Below, piece by piece: positions 35,753-46,000 of a stretch of DNA of 63,940 bases (position 1 is its first letter; each line of letters starts with the position of its first letter). The notes beneath the pieces were generated by a model that saw only the letters and a program-made list of their open reading frames with translations, made no database searches and had not been told where the DNA came from. Made by a program: the position numbers and the translations under genes. The DNA is from CAYMRB01 sp964392615 (lineage in GTDB: Bacteria > Planctomycetota > UBA8108): NCBI GenBank assembly GCA_964392615.1, contig CAYMRB010000003.1, forward strand, positions 1 to 63,940, written 5' to 3'.

Positions 35753-36910
35753 ATGCTACGAGACGCCACTTCAATACCACCCTGGGCGGCCGCGGCCCGC
35801 ATCTTCGTATCGTTGTTGTTTCTCCTGGTGACAGAGCCCGGGAGATGCGGTGAAACGCTTTGTTTTCGCCCTCTGGGCCGGCCCACCGCGGAGAAGGCAG
35901 AAGCCGCGCGGGGCATCCACGAGTTGATGCTCCATGACCGTCGGCTGTATCTGGGCCACGGGGATTGGAGTAGGAATACGGGTCCAACGGACGTGATCTA
36001 CTTCGACTTGGCTCGTCGGAGTTTCGTCAAGGAGTTTACGGCCGACGAGGAGTCCATCGTCCGGTATCGGCGGTACGCGAATCGCCTGTATCTGCCCGGC
36101 CTGGACTCCACCGAGAGCTGGGAGTTCGGCAACCTGTACGTTCGTGAAGCGACGGGTTGGCGGAAGTACCGGACAATCCCTCGCGGTTTGCATGTCTTCG
36201 ACTTCGCAGAATTCGCCGGCCGGTGGTACGTGGCCACCGGCAGCAACTTCGGCGATCTCGCGACAGGACCGGCGATCGGTGCGATCTACTTGTCCGAAGA
36301 TCAAGGGACGACCTGGCGGTACGAGTACACGACGTCTTCGGCACGTGGCGCCGTCCACCGGTTGAACGCCTTGATGCCGTACAAGGGTCGCTTGTTCGCG
36401 TTCGGGTACGTCGACGGCCGGGTCGCCCGAGACTCGGTACCGCAGCAGTACCGCTCCGGCGACGGCCCGCAGCCTCGTCGGGCTGGAGAGTCGTTCGTCT
36501 TCGACGGCGTCGCGTGGTCCCGGGTCGACATCGTGCCGATCACGCTCGTCCAGACGATAGAGCCTCTTGTCTTCGCCGACCAGCTGTTGCTATGGGTACA
36601 CCGCGGTCACTATGGTCACGAGATGAGGGACGGGTGGCTCTTGTTCGCCCACGACGGCAAGGACACACGCCGCGTGCCGCTGGAGTGCGATCGGATCGTG
36701 GACGCGCTGGCCAAGCACGATCGGCTGATCCTGCTCCTGACGCGTCAGGGGAAGCACGTGCTGGCGGAATCGACGGATCTCGTCCACTGGACGTATCGCG
36801 GCATCGGTGCGGAGATCGAGCAGCCACTTTCCATCGAGTGCGACGGCACGTCGTACTTCCTGGGCCTTGCGGACGGTACCGTGCTGGCTGCGGCGAGTTC
36901 CAGCGACTGA
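35753..36910 (+). CDS. secreted propeller-like protein of unknown function
   Basis: A product of 385 residues. The signal peptide occupies about 1-32 (AAAARIFVSLLFLLVTEPGR then CGE). The mature chain has repeated beta segments of BNR/sialidase-like appearance: RRLYLGHGDWSRNTGPTDVI, YANRLYLPGLDST, GRWYVATGSNFGDLATGPA, IYLSEDQGTTWRYEYTTSS (the clearest S-x-D-x-G-x-x-W Asp-box-like unit), KGRLFAFGYVDGRV and LAESTDLVHWTYRGIG. That is the layout of a six-bladed propeller. No catalytic set can be assigned. It resembles the other propeller-like secreted gene at 19012-20310 in size and style. The start ATG follows a plausible GAAGA region with no strong Shine-Dalgarno. Confidence 0.8.
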   Translation: MLRDATSIPPWAAAARIFVSLLFLLVTEPGRCGETLCFRPLGRPTAEKAEAARGIHELMLHDRRLYLGHGDWSRNTGPTDVIYFDLARRSFVKEFTADEESIVRYRRYANRLYLPGLDSTESWEFGNLYVREATGWRKYRTIPRGLHVFDFAEFAGRWYVATGSNFGDLATGPAIGAIYLSEDQGTTWRYEYTTSSARGAVHRLNALMPYKGRLFAFGYVDGRVARDSVPQQYRSGDGPQPRRAGESFVFDGVAWSRVDIVPITLVQTIEPLVFADQLLLWVHRGHYGHEMRDGWLLFAHDGKDTRRVPLECDRIVDALAKHDRLILLLTRQGKHVLAESTDLVHWTYRGIGAEIEQPLSIECDGTSYFLGLADGTVLAAASSSD

Positions 36911-37136
36911 TGCCGTTGCGACGAGTCGCGATCTCCTCGCGGCGCTCGTCCTCGACGACGGTACGTGTAGCTACGAGTTCACCGACAAGAGACGGAAGCC
37001 AACCGAACGCGGCATCCTCCTCTACGACCGCGAATCGCACCACCACAACGGTGTACGCATGGTTCTCTTCACGGACGGACGAAGCGATGTCACGGGGCGG
37101 TCTCGTCGGGATCGCCGGTTCGCCCCGCCTCGTTGA

Positions 37137-37405
37137 CGGCTCCACTCGAACCGAGTCTTCAAGACGACCATTCGGCCGCACTGGTTCGCGGACGGCGACC
37201 GGTTCTGGTACTGCAACGACCTGCGCGATGGCGTTCGCGAGTACATCGTTGTCGACGCGGTTCGGGGAGCGCGCGAGGCGGCGTTCCGGGTGCGGGCCAC
37301 AGCAGCGGCGGCTCGTATGGGCAGCGCCGCATGGAGGACTTCTTCGTCCGGCATCTGCAGGGAGTCGAGCCGCCTCAACGCAACGCGCCCGCGGCCGGGC
37401 ACTGA
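37137..37405 (+). pseudogene. relic of an S9 (DPP-IV-like) serine peptidase with the middle deleted
   Basis: From 37143 one frame reads HSNRVFKTTIRPHWFADGDR then FWYCNDLRDGVREYIVVDAV, which matches the N-terminal propeller start of planctomycete S9B peptidases. About 130 bases later another frame reads YGQRRMEDFFVRHLQGVEPP then QRNAPAAGH and stop, which is the extreme C-terminus of the same enzyme type. The roughly 600 residues that should lie between, including the Gly-x-Ser-x-Gly nucleophile, are missing. An in-frame TGA stands at 37134. The preceding 36911-37133 has one open frame (TSRDLLAALVLDDGTCSYEF) of unclear origin and nothing else recognisable. It is a clear gene remnant left by an internal deletion. 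Confidence 0.72.
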
Positions 37406-37488
37406 GTGATCGAGACCGTCGGCAGGATGGCGGTGCTAACGCTCGACCGGCCTCGCGACGGATATCGCCTCGATGTTTGCGCTGGCCG

Positions 37489-40400
37489 TCAGGGGCACCC
37501 GTTGATCGGGATGCACGCGGTCGTCTCACGGCCAGGAATCGCGAGCGCATGGGGCGGCGCGTCGAGGAACAGGAACCCGAGGATCCCGATGCCATCGGAC
37601 ACGTCGATGACACCGTCGGGCTGCCAGTCCAGTAGCGTAAGATTGGCCGGATCGCCGCCCCTGCCGTCACCGCACGCGAACCGAGCGGGCGCGCCGAGGA
37701 ACAGGACGCCGAAAACGCAAACCGAGTCGGAAAGGTCGAGCTCGTCATTCCCGTTGCAGTCTCCCGGAACCCGGCAGCTGACGATCTCGCAGTCGTCGGG
37801 GATGCCGTTCGCGTCGATGTCGGTATGGTCGCCGGACGCGATCTCGCAGACATCCGGAACCCCGTTTTCGTCGCAGTCGGTGAGATCGCCGGACGCGATC
37901 TCGCACACATCGGGAATCCCGCTCTCGTCGCAGTCGGCGAGCGCGCCGGACGCGATCTCGCACATATCGGGAATCCCGCTCTCGTCGCAGTCGGCGAGAT
38001 CGCCGGACGCGATCTCGGCGTCGTCCGGAACGCCGCTCTCGTCGCAGTCCGGCTCGCAAGTGTCCGGCACGCCGTCGCGGTCGACGTCGGGAACGTCACC
38101 CGCCGCGATCTGACAGACATCGAGAACGCCGTCGCTGTCGCAGTCGTTGTTCGAGGTCGACGCCGACACGTTGCGAACGAGGCTCAACGTGCCCGTCCTG
38201 CCGTTCGAGCTGACGAAGTCCATCCGGCCGTCGAGGTCGATGTCTGCATGCGCGAGGCCCAGAGGGCGGTTGCCGACCCCGAGGCCCAGCGTGTCGCGAA
38301 AGGTGCCGTCTCCGTCGCCGAAGTAGATCATCGCGAGACCGCGCTGGCTCAGCCCGGCGACGTCGAGTGCACCATCCGCGTCGAAGTCCCCGATGCTCAG
38401 GTTGTCCAAGTAGTAGTCGAACGTCAGGGCCGCGGAGGCCGTGAAGCTCCCGGCGCCTTCGTTCGTGAGCACGACCAGATCGTAGTCCGGCCTGTGCGTC
38501 GCGACGATGTCCCCGCGGCCGTCGCCGTTCAGGTCTCCCACGGCGAAGCTGATCAGGCCGCGCCCGGTGAGCACGAGGTAGGGCGCTGCGAAGGTCCCGT
38601 CTCCGAGTCCGGGGTAGATCGCGATTCCGTCGAGACCCGTATGGTTGTCATCCACGCCGATCGCGATGTCGACGGTCTGATCGCCGTCCACGTCCGCGGT
38701 CGCGAGCCAGCGCGACCGGCGAGACCACGGGGGATTGAGAACCTCCGGATCGCCGAAATTCCCGCCGCCCTGGCCACGAAAGACCAGCACATCGTGTCCA
38801 GTCCCTACGATGAGGTCCGGTTGTTCGTCGCCGTCCACGCTCGTCACGGCTAGACGGAACGGGGTATCCCTAGTGGGAATCTCGGTACGCTCGAAGCGAC
38901 GGGCCTCGGTCTGATGGAGAATCGAGACGACATCGTCGCCCCAGTCCGCCGTCACCAGATCGAGAAGTCCGTTGCCGTCGAGATCGAACGCGAGCACATG
39001 GGCCTGACGACTCGCGGTGTCGAGCGTCTGCCGTTCCGGGTCAGCGAACACGTCTCCCCAGAGAACCGTCACGTGCGGCCGCTCTTGATCCGCGACGACC
39101 ACGTCCGGGCTGCCGTCGCCGTCGAGGTCATCCGCCAGGACGAATCCGGGCTGCACTCCGACCGGTGGAACCGGCGTCCACGACACATGGCCGGTCGGGC
39201 TGCCGCGGACGATGAGCAAGTCGACGGCGTCCGCGACGAGAAGGTCACCGTTGCCGTCGTCGTCGAGGTCCGCCGGCAGGACTCCGACCTGTGTGGCGCC
39301 GATGGAGACCTGCTCGGGTTCCGCGAAGAGCGGCACGCCATCGGCGGTCGGAGTGTAGACGAACAGGGCCTCGTCGTCTGACGTCGCGACGATCAGACTT
39401 GGCGTGCCGTCCCGTTCCGTCACGGCGAAGGACCAAACTCCCCCCGGGAGGTTCGTCGGCACGCCGGCATCGAAGGAACCGTCCTCCTGGGCGCGATGCG
39501 TGATGAATCGCCCGCTGAAGCCGCCGGCCCACGTCAGGTCGAGGCGACCGTCGCCGTTCCAATCGGCGACGGCGAGCGCATACGGATTGGTGATGTCGGG
39601 GAGATCGAGTTCGTGCGCGCCGGGCTCGTCGTGTCCGAGGAGGTCGGAGTAGATCACGATGCGGCCACGGAACGAGACGACGATCTCCGCTCGACCGTCT
39701 GCGAGGAAATCCGCGACGATGCTCGTGTGCGCGTTCGTGACCGGGACATCTCGAACGTGCTCGAACGATCCGTCGCCCTGTCCGGAGAGGACGGCGATCC
39801 GGTCGACGGACCGGGAGTGCAGCACGAGATCGAGAGTGCCGTCGCCGTCGAGGTCGCAGAGGTGAGCCGCTTCGCTTCCGTCCGGCGCCGAGGAGTGGTA
39901 GTCGAGCTCGAAGAACGCGCTGTCGGGGTCACCGTTGCCGAGCGCGACCGTGAATCCCCGCTCGTGACCGATCACGGCGTCGGGGATGCCGTCGCCGTTC
40001 ACGTCTTCGGCCGCGAGGCTCATTCCCGGTTCATCGAGAAGCAGTACCGCTTCTCCAGAGATCGCGGATGTCCCCTGGTGCTCGAACACGGTGAATTGCG
40101 GTTGCTCTCGGTCCACGCTGATGATCTCGTCGACACCGTCTTGATCCACGTCAACCAGCGCGACCGTCGGACTTCCGTGCAGCAAGCGGGGAAAGCGCAG
40201 CGGTGCGGCCCAGGCCGGCTCCACGGTCATCTCGCAGGAGTCCGGCACGCCATTGCCGTCACAGTCCTCGAGCCTTCCCGCCTCGATGTCGCAAGCGTCC
40301 GGGATGCGATTGCGATCGCAGTCGAGGGACGGGTCGTCGGCGATGGCGAAGTCGTCCGGCACACCGTCGCGGTCGCAGTCGACCTGACAATCGTCGGGCA

Positions 40401-43008
40401 GTCCGTTCTCGTCGAAGTCGGTGCTGGTACCGGATGCCAGGTCGCAAGCGTCCGGCATGCCGTTCTCGTTGCAGTCCTGCGCCACGCCGAGGGCGATATC
40501 GCACGCGTCGGCAAGGCGGTTCTCGTTGCAATCGGTGTGGGCGCCCGTCGCGATCTCCCAATCGTCGGGGACGTTATTGCCGTCGCAGTCGAGCTCGCAC
40601 TCGTCCGGCGTGCCGTCGGTGTCGACGTCCGCGCTGGTTCCCGCGAGGATGTCGCACGCGTCGAGGATGTCGTTGCGGTTGCAGTCGGTGCCGTTCCTGT
40701 GGCGCGACACGTTCTGAGTGACCGAGAGGGCTCCGGAGCGAGCGTGAGCCACGACGATCTCCGGGAAGCCATCGCCTCCGATGTCGATGAGCACGGCAGC
40801 CGCCTCGTGAGCCCCCATCGGAACGTCGACCTCGGTGTCGAAACCGCCGTCTCCGAGGCCGCGGAGGACTCCGAGGCGCGCCGCCTCGGTGCTGCCGTAG
40901 AAGAGATCGGTGGTGCCGTCCGCGTCGGTGTCGCCCGATCGGAGCCAACGCGCACCGGTCGCGAGCGTCATGTGGCGCGGAGGCTCGAATCCACGGCCAG
41001 AGGTGGCCAGATGGAGGGTCAGCTCCCCCGATCGGAGGTCGGCTACGGCCACGTCGTTTCGATCGTCGCCATCGAGGTCCGCCACGGCGACGGCCGCCGC
41101 ATTCGCGCTGGCGGGCAAAGTCAGGGTGGCCGCGAAGTTTCGTTCCGCGTCGCCGAAGACGACGGTCGCGTCGCCTGAGCTCTGGTTCGCCGTCACGATG
41201 TCGCTGATGCCGTCGCCGTCGACGTCCGAGATGGCGATATCCACCGGACGCCGGCCGACCGTGCGATCGATCGGTTCCAGATAGCCGCCATCCGAGTCGG
41301 CCAGTGCGATCGACACCAGGCCTGCCGGGTTCGATACCGTCACGATGTCGACTCTGTCGTCGCCGTCGACGTCACCGACAGCGACCCGGTCCGAGCGCGT
41401 GAATCCGGTGACCTCTGCGGCGTCGCCAAAGGTGCCGTCGCCCTGGCCGAGCGCAATTCCCACCGTGTCGCGTCCATCGAGAATCACGACGATGTCGAGC
41501 TCGCCGTCCCCATCGACGTCGAAGAGCTTCACATCCCGGGGCGAACGGCCGACCTCGACGCGCGAGCCGAAGCGAAATCCACCGGCAGCGTCCCCGAGCC
41601 AGACGTCGACCCCTCCGAGAGAATAGCTCGGGGTGACGACGTCGACGCGCAGATCGGCATCGATGTGTCCCGCTGCGAGGGAGTTGAGGGTGCGCTCGTC
41701 GTCGGGCTCCCAGGGACGAATCACGCGCCCGGTGCGAAACGTACCGTCGCCATTGCCCAGGGCAACCGCTATGGCGGGCGGCGTCAGATCGAGCGTGACG
41801 AGGTCGCCGTTCCCGTCGCCGTCGACATCCCGGACGACCAGATCGAAGGACCACTGTCCGACGAGCCAGGTGGCGCCCACGACAGGGTCTCCCTCCTCCG
41901 CGAAATCGCGAATCGAGACGCCGCCGAGACGCATCGAGCCGATCAGGAGCTCGTCCTCTCCGTCGCCGTCCACGTCGTGTACCGCGTGCCCGAAGGTGTC
42001 CGGAGCGGCACGGAGGGACTCCAGATCGCTGAACGCCCCGCCACCGAGGCTGCGGAACACGCCCAGCCAGTCGTCGTCGTACACCGAGGCGACGATGTCC
42101 GGCATCGCATCCGCGTCAACGTCTTCGAGAAAGACGCGAGCGAGGCGTCGGGGACCGTTCAAGAGCACTGCGGGCGCAAAGTCGCCACCTCCCATGCCGA
42201 GTAGGACCGACACGTCGCCGCTAGTGTCGAGCCCGACGACGATGTCCGCCGTGCCGTTCGCGTCGACGTCGCCGATCGCGAGGGTATCGGGATCCTCGCC
42301 GGCCGCGTGGTCGATGGGGTCGGCGAACTCGCCATCGCCCTGTCCGTAGAGCACCGAGATGCCGTCGTCCGCCCGGTTGGCCGTCACGATGTCGACGTGG
42401 CCGTCGCCGTCGACGTCCGCGGCCGCGATCGCCCGCGGCTGAGTCCCGGTGGCGAAGAAATCGGGCCCGGAGGGGGTGTTGCCCTCGCGGCCGAGGAAAA
42501 CGCTGACGCCGTCTTGCCCGAGTCGCGACTCGTTCGCCGTCGCCGCGACATCCGCGATGCCGTCGCCGTTGAAGTCGGCGCTGACGACGCCTTCGGGAGT
42601 CCCGAACACGTTCGAGTCGTAGAACGCCTCGAACCGCCCGTCGCCTAGCCCGCGGTGAAACGTCACGCTGTCGTCGGGACGCGAGTGACCGACGGCGACA
42701 TCGAGTACGCCGTCACCGTCGAAGTCGTCGATCGCGAAGGCCTGCGGATACTCGGGGATCGCGTGATGGAACGCCGTCTCGAAGCCCGCGACGAGCGCCA
42801 GGTCGCAGCCGTCGGGAATGCCGTTGCCATCGCAGTCCTGAACGAGCCCGTCGGCGATCGCGGTGGCGTCATCGACTCCGTCGCCGTCGCAATCTTCGGA
42901 GAACGCGTTGGACGCCACAGAGGCGATGGTCGCGACGACGACGAACGCGGCAGTCGACCATCGACTCGCGGCGGGCAGCGTAGGGCGGGGAAGGCGGAAT
43001 GAGGTCAT
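37489..43008 (-). CDS. giant secreted FG-GAP/VCBS protein with acidic calcium-type repeats and dockerin-like tail (copy 2)
   Basis: A product of 1839 residues. The ATG at 43008 gives a signal peptide (SRWSTAAFVVVATIASVASN then AFSEDCDGDGVDD). Domains in order: a short acidic repeat; many FG-GAP/VCBS units (for example DVDGDGHVDIVTANRADDGI then SVLYGQGDGEF); a thrombospondin-3-like block (DCDGNNVPDDWEIATGAHTD) near 40.2-40.7 kb; a second VCBS array; a second acidic block of 19-residue units (DCDESGIPDVCEIASGDLT); and a dockerin-like end (GDCNGNDELDLSDSVCVFGV, VIDVSDGIGILGFLFLDAPP). Such chains bind calcium and fold as beta-propellers with rigid linkers. An extracellular or cell-surface structural or adhesive role is inferred. 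It follows its paralogue by 47 bases and is probably co-transcribed. Confidence 0.88.
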   Translation of the reverse strand: MTSFRLPRPTLPAASRWSTAAFVVVATIASVASNAFSEDCDGDGVDDATAIADGLVQDCDGNGIPDGCDLALVAGFETAFHHAIPEYPQAFAIDDFDGDGVLDVAVGHSRPDDSVTFHRGLGDGRFEAFYDSNVFGTPEGVVSADFNGDGIADVAATANESRLGQDGVSVFLGREGNTPSGPDFFATGTQPRAIAAADVDGDGHVDIVTANRADDGISVLYGQGDGEFADPIDHAAGEDPDTLAIGDVDANGTADIVVGLDTSGDVSVLLGMGGGDFAPAVLLNGPRRLARVFLEDVDADAMPDIVASVYDDDWLGVFRSLGGGAFSDLESLRAAPDTFGHAVHDVDGDGEDELLIGSMRLGGVSIRDFAEEGDPVVGATWLVGQWSFDLVVRDVDGDGNGDLVTLDLTPPAIAVALGNGDGTFRTGRVIRPWEPDDERTLNSLAAGHIDADLRVDVVTPSYSLGGVDVWLGDAAGGFRFGSRVEVGRSPRDVKLFDVDGDGELDIVVILDGRDTVGIALGQGDGTFGDAAEVTGFTRSDRVAVGDVDGDDRVDIVTVSNPAGLVSIALADSDGGYLEPIDRTVGRRPVDIAISDVDGDGISDIVTANQSSGDATVVFGDAERNFAATLTLPASANAAAVAVADLDGDDRNDVAVADLRSGELTLHLATSGRGFEPPRHMTLATGARWLRSGDTDADGTTDLFYGSTEAARLGVLRGLGDGGFDTEVDVPMGAHEAAAVLIDIGGDGFPEIVVAHARSGALSVTQNVSRHRNGTDCNRNDILDACDILAGTSADVDTDGTPDECELDCDGNNVPDDWEIATGAHTDCNENRLADACDIALGVAQDCNENGMPDACDLASGTSTDFDENGLPDDCQVDCDRDGVPDDFAIADDPSLDCDRNRIPDACDIEAGRLEDCDGNGVPDSCEMTVEPAWAAPLRFPRLLHGSPTVALVDVDQDGVDEIISVDREQPQFTVFEHQGTSAISGEAVLLLDEPGMSLAAEDVNGDGIPDAVIGHERGFTVALGNGDPDSAFFELDYHSSAPDGSEAAHLCDLDGDGTLDLVLHSRSVDRIAVLSGQGDGSFEHVRDVPVTNAHTSIVADFLADGRAEIVVSFRGRIVIYSDLLGHDEPGAHELDLPDITNPYALAVADWNGDGRLDLTWAGGFSGRFITHRAQEDGSFDAGVPTNLPGGVWSFAVTERDGTPSLIVATSDDEALFVYTPTADGVPLFAEPEQVSIGATQVGVLPADLDDDGNGDLLVADAVDLLIVRGSPTGHVSWTPVPPVGVQPGFVLADDLDGDGSPDVVVADQERPHVTVLWGDVFADPERQTLDTASRQAHVLAFDLDGNGLLDLVTADWGDDVVSILHQTEARRFERTEIPTRDTPFRLAVTSVDGDEQPDLIVGTGHDVLVFRGQGGGNFGDPEVLNPPWSRRSRWLATADVDGDQTVDIAIGVDDNHTGLDGIAIYPGLGDGTFAAPYLVLTGRGLISFAVGDLNGDGRGDIVATHRPDYDLVVLTNEGAGSFTASAALTFDYYLDNLSIGDFDADGALDVAGLSQRGLAMIYFGDGDGTFRDTLGLGVGNRPLGLAHADIDLDGRMDFVSSNGRTGTLSLVRNVSASTSNNDCDSDGVLDVCQIAAGDVPDVDRDGVPDTCEPDCDESGVPDDAEIASGDLADCDESGIPDMCEIASGALADCDESGIPDVCEIASGDLTDCDENGVPDVCEIASGDHTDIDANGIPDDCEIVSCRVPGDCNGNDELDLSDSVCVFGVLFLGAPARFACGDGRGGDPANLTLLDWQPDGVIDVSDGIGILGFLFLDAPPHALAIPGRETTACIPINGCP
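37831..38058 (-). repeat. 57-bp tandem coding repeat, four units
   Basis: The segment starting GCCGGACGCGATCTCG recurs at 37831, 37888, 37945 and 38002, each 57 bases apart, encoding the 19-residue acidic unit. Units two and three differ at about three positions. This near-identity at DNA level points to recent unit duplication within the gene. Confidence 0.85.
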
Positions 43009-43055
43009 GAGTCGGGATCTCGGTGGATGGGGCGCGTGGTGAGGCGCGCGACGCG

Positions 43056-46000
43056 TCAGGGCGCGTCGCAGGAGATGAAGGGGACGCATACGTTCGACGG
43101 AGAGTCGCGGTCAGCCAGCGGATGGGGAGGTCTGTCGTCGAATAAGAAGCTCAGCCCGGCGACGACGTCGGAGAGGTCGATCTGTCCGTCGCCCTGAAAA
43201 TCGAGAAGCTCCACATTGCCCATGTCGTCGGCGGAGCCGCTCCCGCAAGGCAGCCTCTCCGGTGCGCCCAGGAACAGGAAGCCGACGAGGCAGATCGGAT
43301 CCGAGATGTCGAAGAAGCCGTCCTCGGAGCAGTCTCCCGGTACGAGGCAGCGCGTTTCGCACTCGTCGGGAATCCCGTCGCCGTCCTCATCACGGGCGGT
43401 GCCGTTCCGGACCTCACACGCGTCCGAGACGCCGTCGCCATCGCAGTCCGCCAGCTCCTCGCAGCTGTCCGGTACGCCGTTTCCGTCGCAGTCCTCGGCG
43501 CGCTCCGGCGACCGATTGCTGAAGAGCAGCGGTCCGGGGGACTCCTCGTTCACACCGATAGCATCGACACCGACGAGGTCGGCGGCCCCGTTGCGGTCGA
43601 AGTCCCCCGACGCGATCTTGCGCACGCGTCGTCCGCGTCCGAGTCGCGTCGCGACATCGAACGAGCCCGTCGGCGTCGCGGTCAGGAGCACGATGCTCGA
43701 CGTGTCGCCTCGAGAGTCGGCCGCAGCGATATCGACGCGCCCATCGCGGTTCCAGTCCCCGGTGGCGAGATCCTCGATCCAGCCGTTTCCGAGCGGGATG
43801 CGCTCGGCGAACGAGAAGCCGCTTGCGGTTCCGCGGAAGAGGGCGATCTCGGCCCGTTCGCGACTCGCGACGACGAGGTCGAGAAACCCGTCCTGGTCGA
43901 GCTCCATCGTCAACATGGACTCGACCGATTGAATCGTCGTCGACGTGAGCGTGGGCGGGTTGAACGAACCGTCGCCGCGACCGCGGTAGATCGCGATCTG
44001 CGCCGGCGACAAGCCGCGCGAGACGCCGACGACGTCCGCGTTTCCATCGCGGTCGACGTCGATCGTCTCGATGACGTTGAGAGACGTGCCGATGGACTCG
44101 ATCGGTGGCGAGAACGTGCCGCCGTCGCGTCCCCTGCGCACCGACAGGCCGGAGTTGATCGCGGCGACGAGGTCGAGGAGACCGTCTGCGGTGACGTCCC
44201 GTGCGACGACGTGCTCCTGGAACTCGCCGAACGCGATCGCGGTTCTCGTGATCTGCGTGCGGTCTACGCTCACAGAGAGGATCGACGCCTCGACCGCACG
44301 GCCCGAGTGGGCGATGACCATCTCCGGGCGCGCGTCACCGAGGACATCGACCACGTCGACTCGGGACGGCCACGGGGGCACCTCGACCTCGCCTCCGGGT
44401 ACGAACCTGCCCGTCCCGTTGCCGAAGAGGACCGAGACCGGAATCGAGTTCTGCGTCGAGACCGGTACGAACGAGAGGTCGAGGGTTCCGTCACCGTCGA
44501 AGTCCGCAGCGACGGGAATGCCGCCGGGCGGGCCCGACTGGATGCGCGAGACGACCGGGAACGACGCCGGCGCGACGGCTCGAGAGAGCGCGAGCCCACC
44601 GAACGTCGCGTCGCCAACGAGGACGTCGAGGACTCCGTCGCGATCGAAGTCGGCGACCGCGAGCCCCTCGATCTGTTGCCCGAGCTCGAACTCGCTACCG
44701 GCCTGCGGCAGTCCGTCGACGGTGCCCGCGTCGTGAAAAACCGTTCGGTAGTCAGCGGAGACGATGTCGTCGACGCCATCGTGGTCGAGGTCGGCGATGA
44801 CGACGTAGGGCGGGAACTCCGAACGTATCGGGGTTCCTTCGTCGAACGTCCCATCGCCCGCGCCACGCCAGATCGTGAGGCCATCGTGCTCGCGGGAGTC
44901 TCCGAGGAGGTCGACGTTCCCGTCGCGGTCGAAGTCGAACGCTTCGAGGATCCTGACGATCCGGGTCGGCGACCAGCTCTCACCGCGTGTGAAGCCGCCG
45001 TCTCCGTCGGCCAGGTACACTTGCCGTTCGCGGTCTCCCGCGACGATCAGATCCGGCAGCGAGTCGGAGTTGACGTCGGCGACCTCGACGAGGCTCGGTG
45101 CCTCCTCGAGGCGCACGTCGAACGGGGGCAGGAGGTCACCATTGCCGTAGCCCGGAAAGATCTGCAGCACGCTCTGGCGGTCCGGGATCGTGACGATGTC
45201 GAGCGTTCCGTTGCGATCGAGGTCCTCGATGACGAGGAACCCCACGCGATCGTCCTCCCACCAGATGTTGTGCAGGACCGGGGGGGCGAACTCGCCGTCG
45301 CCGAGCCCGAAGAAGATCGCGAGCTGCCGTTCGAACGAAGCCGTGACGAGCAGATCCAGAACCCCGTCGCGATCGAAGTCTCGGAGCATCGGCAAGCCGG
45401 GATCGCGAGCCTCGTACTCGGTGGGCGACAGAAGACCGCCGAAACCGTCGCCGCGTGCGACGCCGATGCCGAAGCGCTCGCGGAATCGCCACACGATGTC
45501 GGTATTGCCATCGCCATCGAGGTCGCCGGCAGCGATCCCGTCGACGCCGCCGGGTAGCTCGATCATCTCGATCTCGCCGAAGGACATCGCGCCAGGGTCG
45601 ACCTCACACGCGTCGAGGGTGCCGTCACCGTCGCAGTCTGTGGCAGTGCCGATCGCGACCTCGTGGCTGTCAGGAACGCCGTTGCCATCGCAGTCCGGCT
45701 GCGCTTCGTCCGGTACGCCGTTCCCGTCGATGTCGTCGCTCTCCATCGACGCGATGTCGCACGAGTCTGGGATCCCGTTGCGGTTGGCGTCGTCGACGAG
45801 ACCGTCGCGGATCGCCGAGCGATCCGGATAGCCGTCCTCGTCGCAGTCGCTCTCGACCTCGTCCGGCACCCGGTTCTCATCGACGTCGGCGCTGAAGCCC
45901 GTGGCGATATCGCAAACGTCCGGAATGCCGTTCCCGTTGCGGTCGAAGCTCGCGTGTGTGTCGAGATCGGACGCGTCGAGCGTTCCGTTGCCGTTGCAGT

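Noticed and set aside
35328..35987. Open frames on both strands in the 35.2-35.75 kb divergent region.
   Set aside because: Arg/Ser/Thr-rich shadow composition, no motif and no ribosome site.
37384..37400. CGCGGCCGGGC within the S9 relic, resembling part of the repeat.
   Set aside because: It is explained as coding sequence for the Ala-Ala-Gly-His end of the peptidase, and neither hexamer is present.
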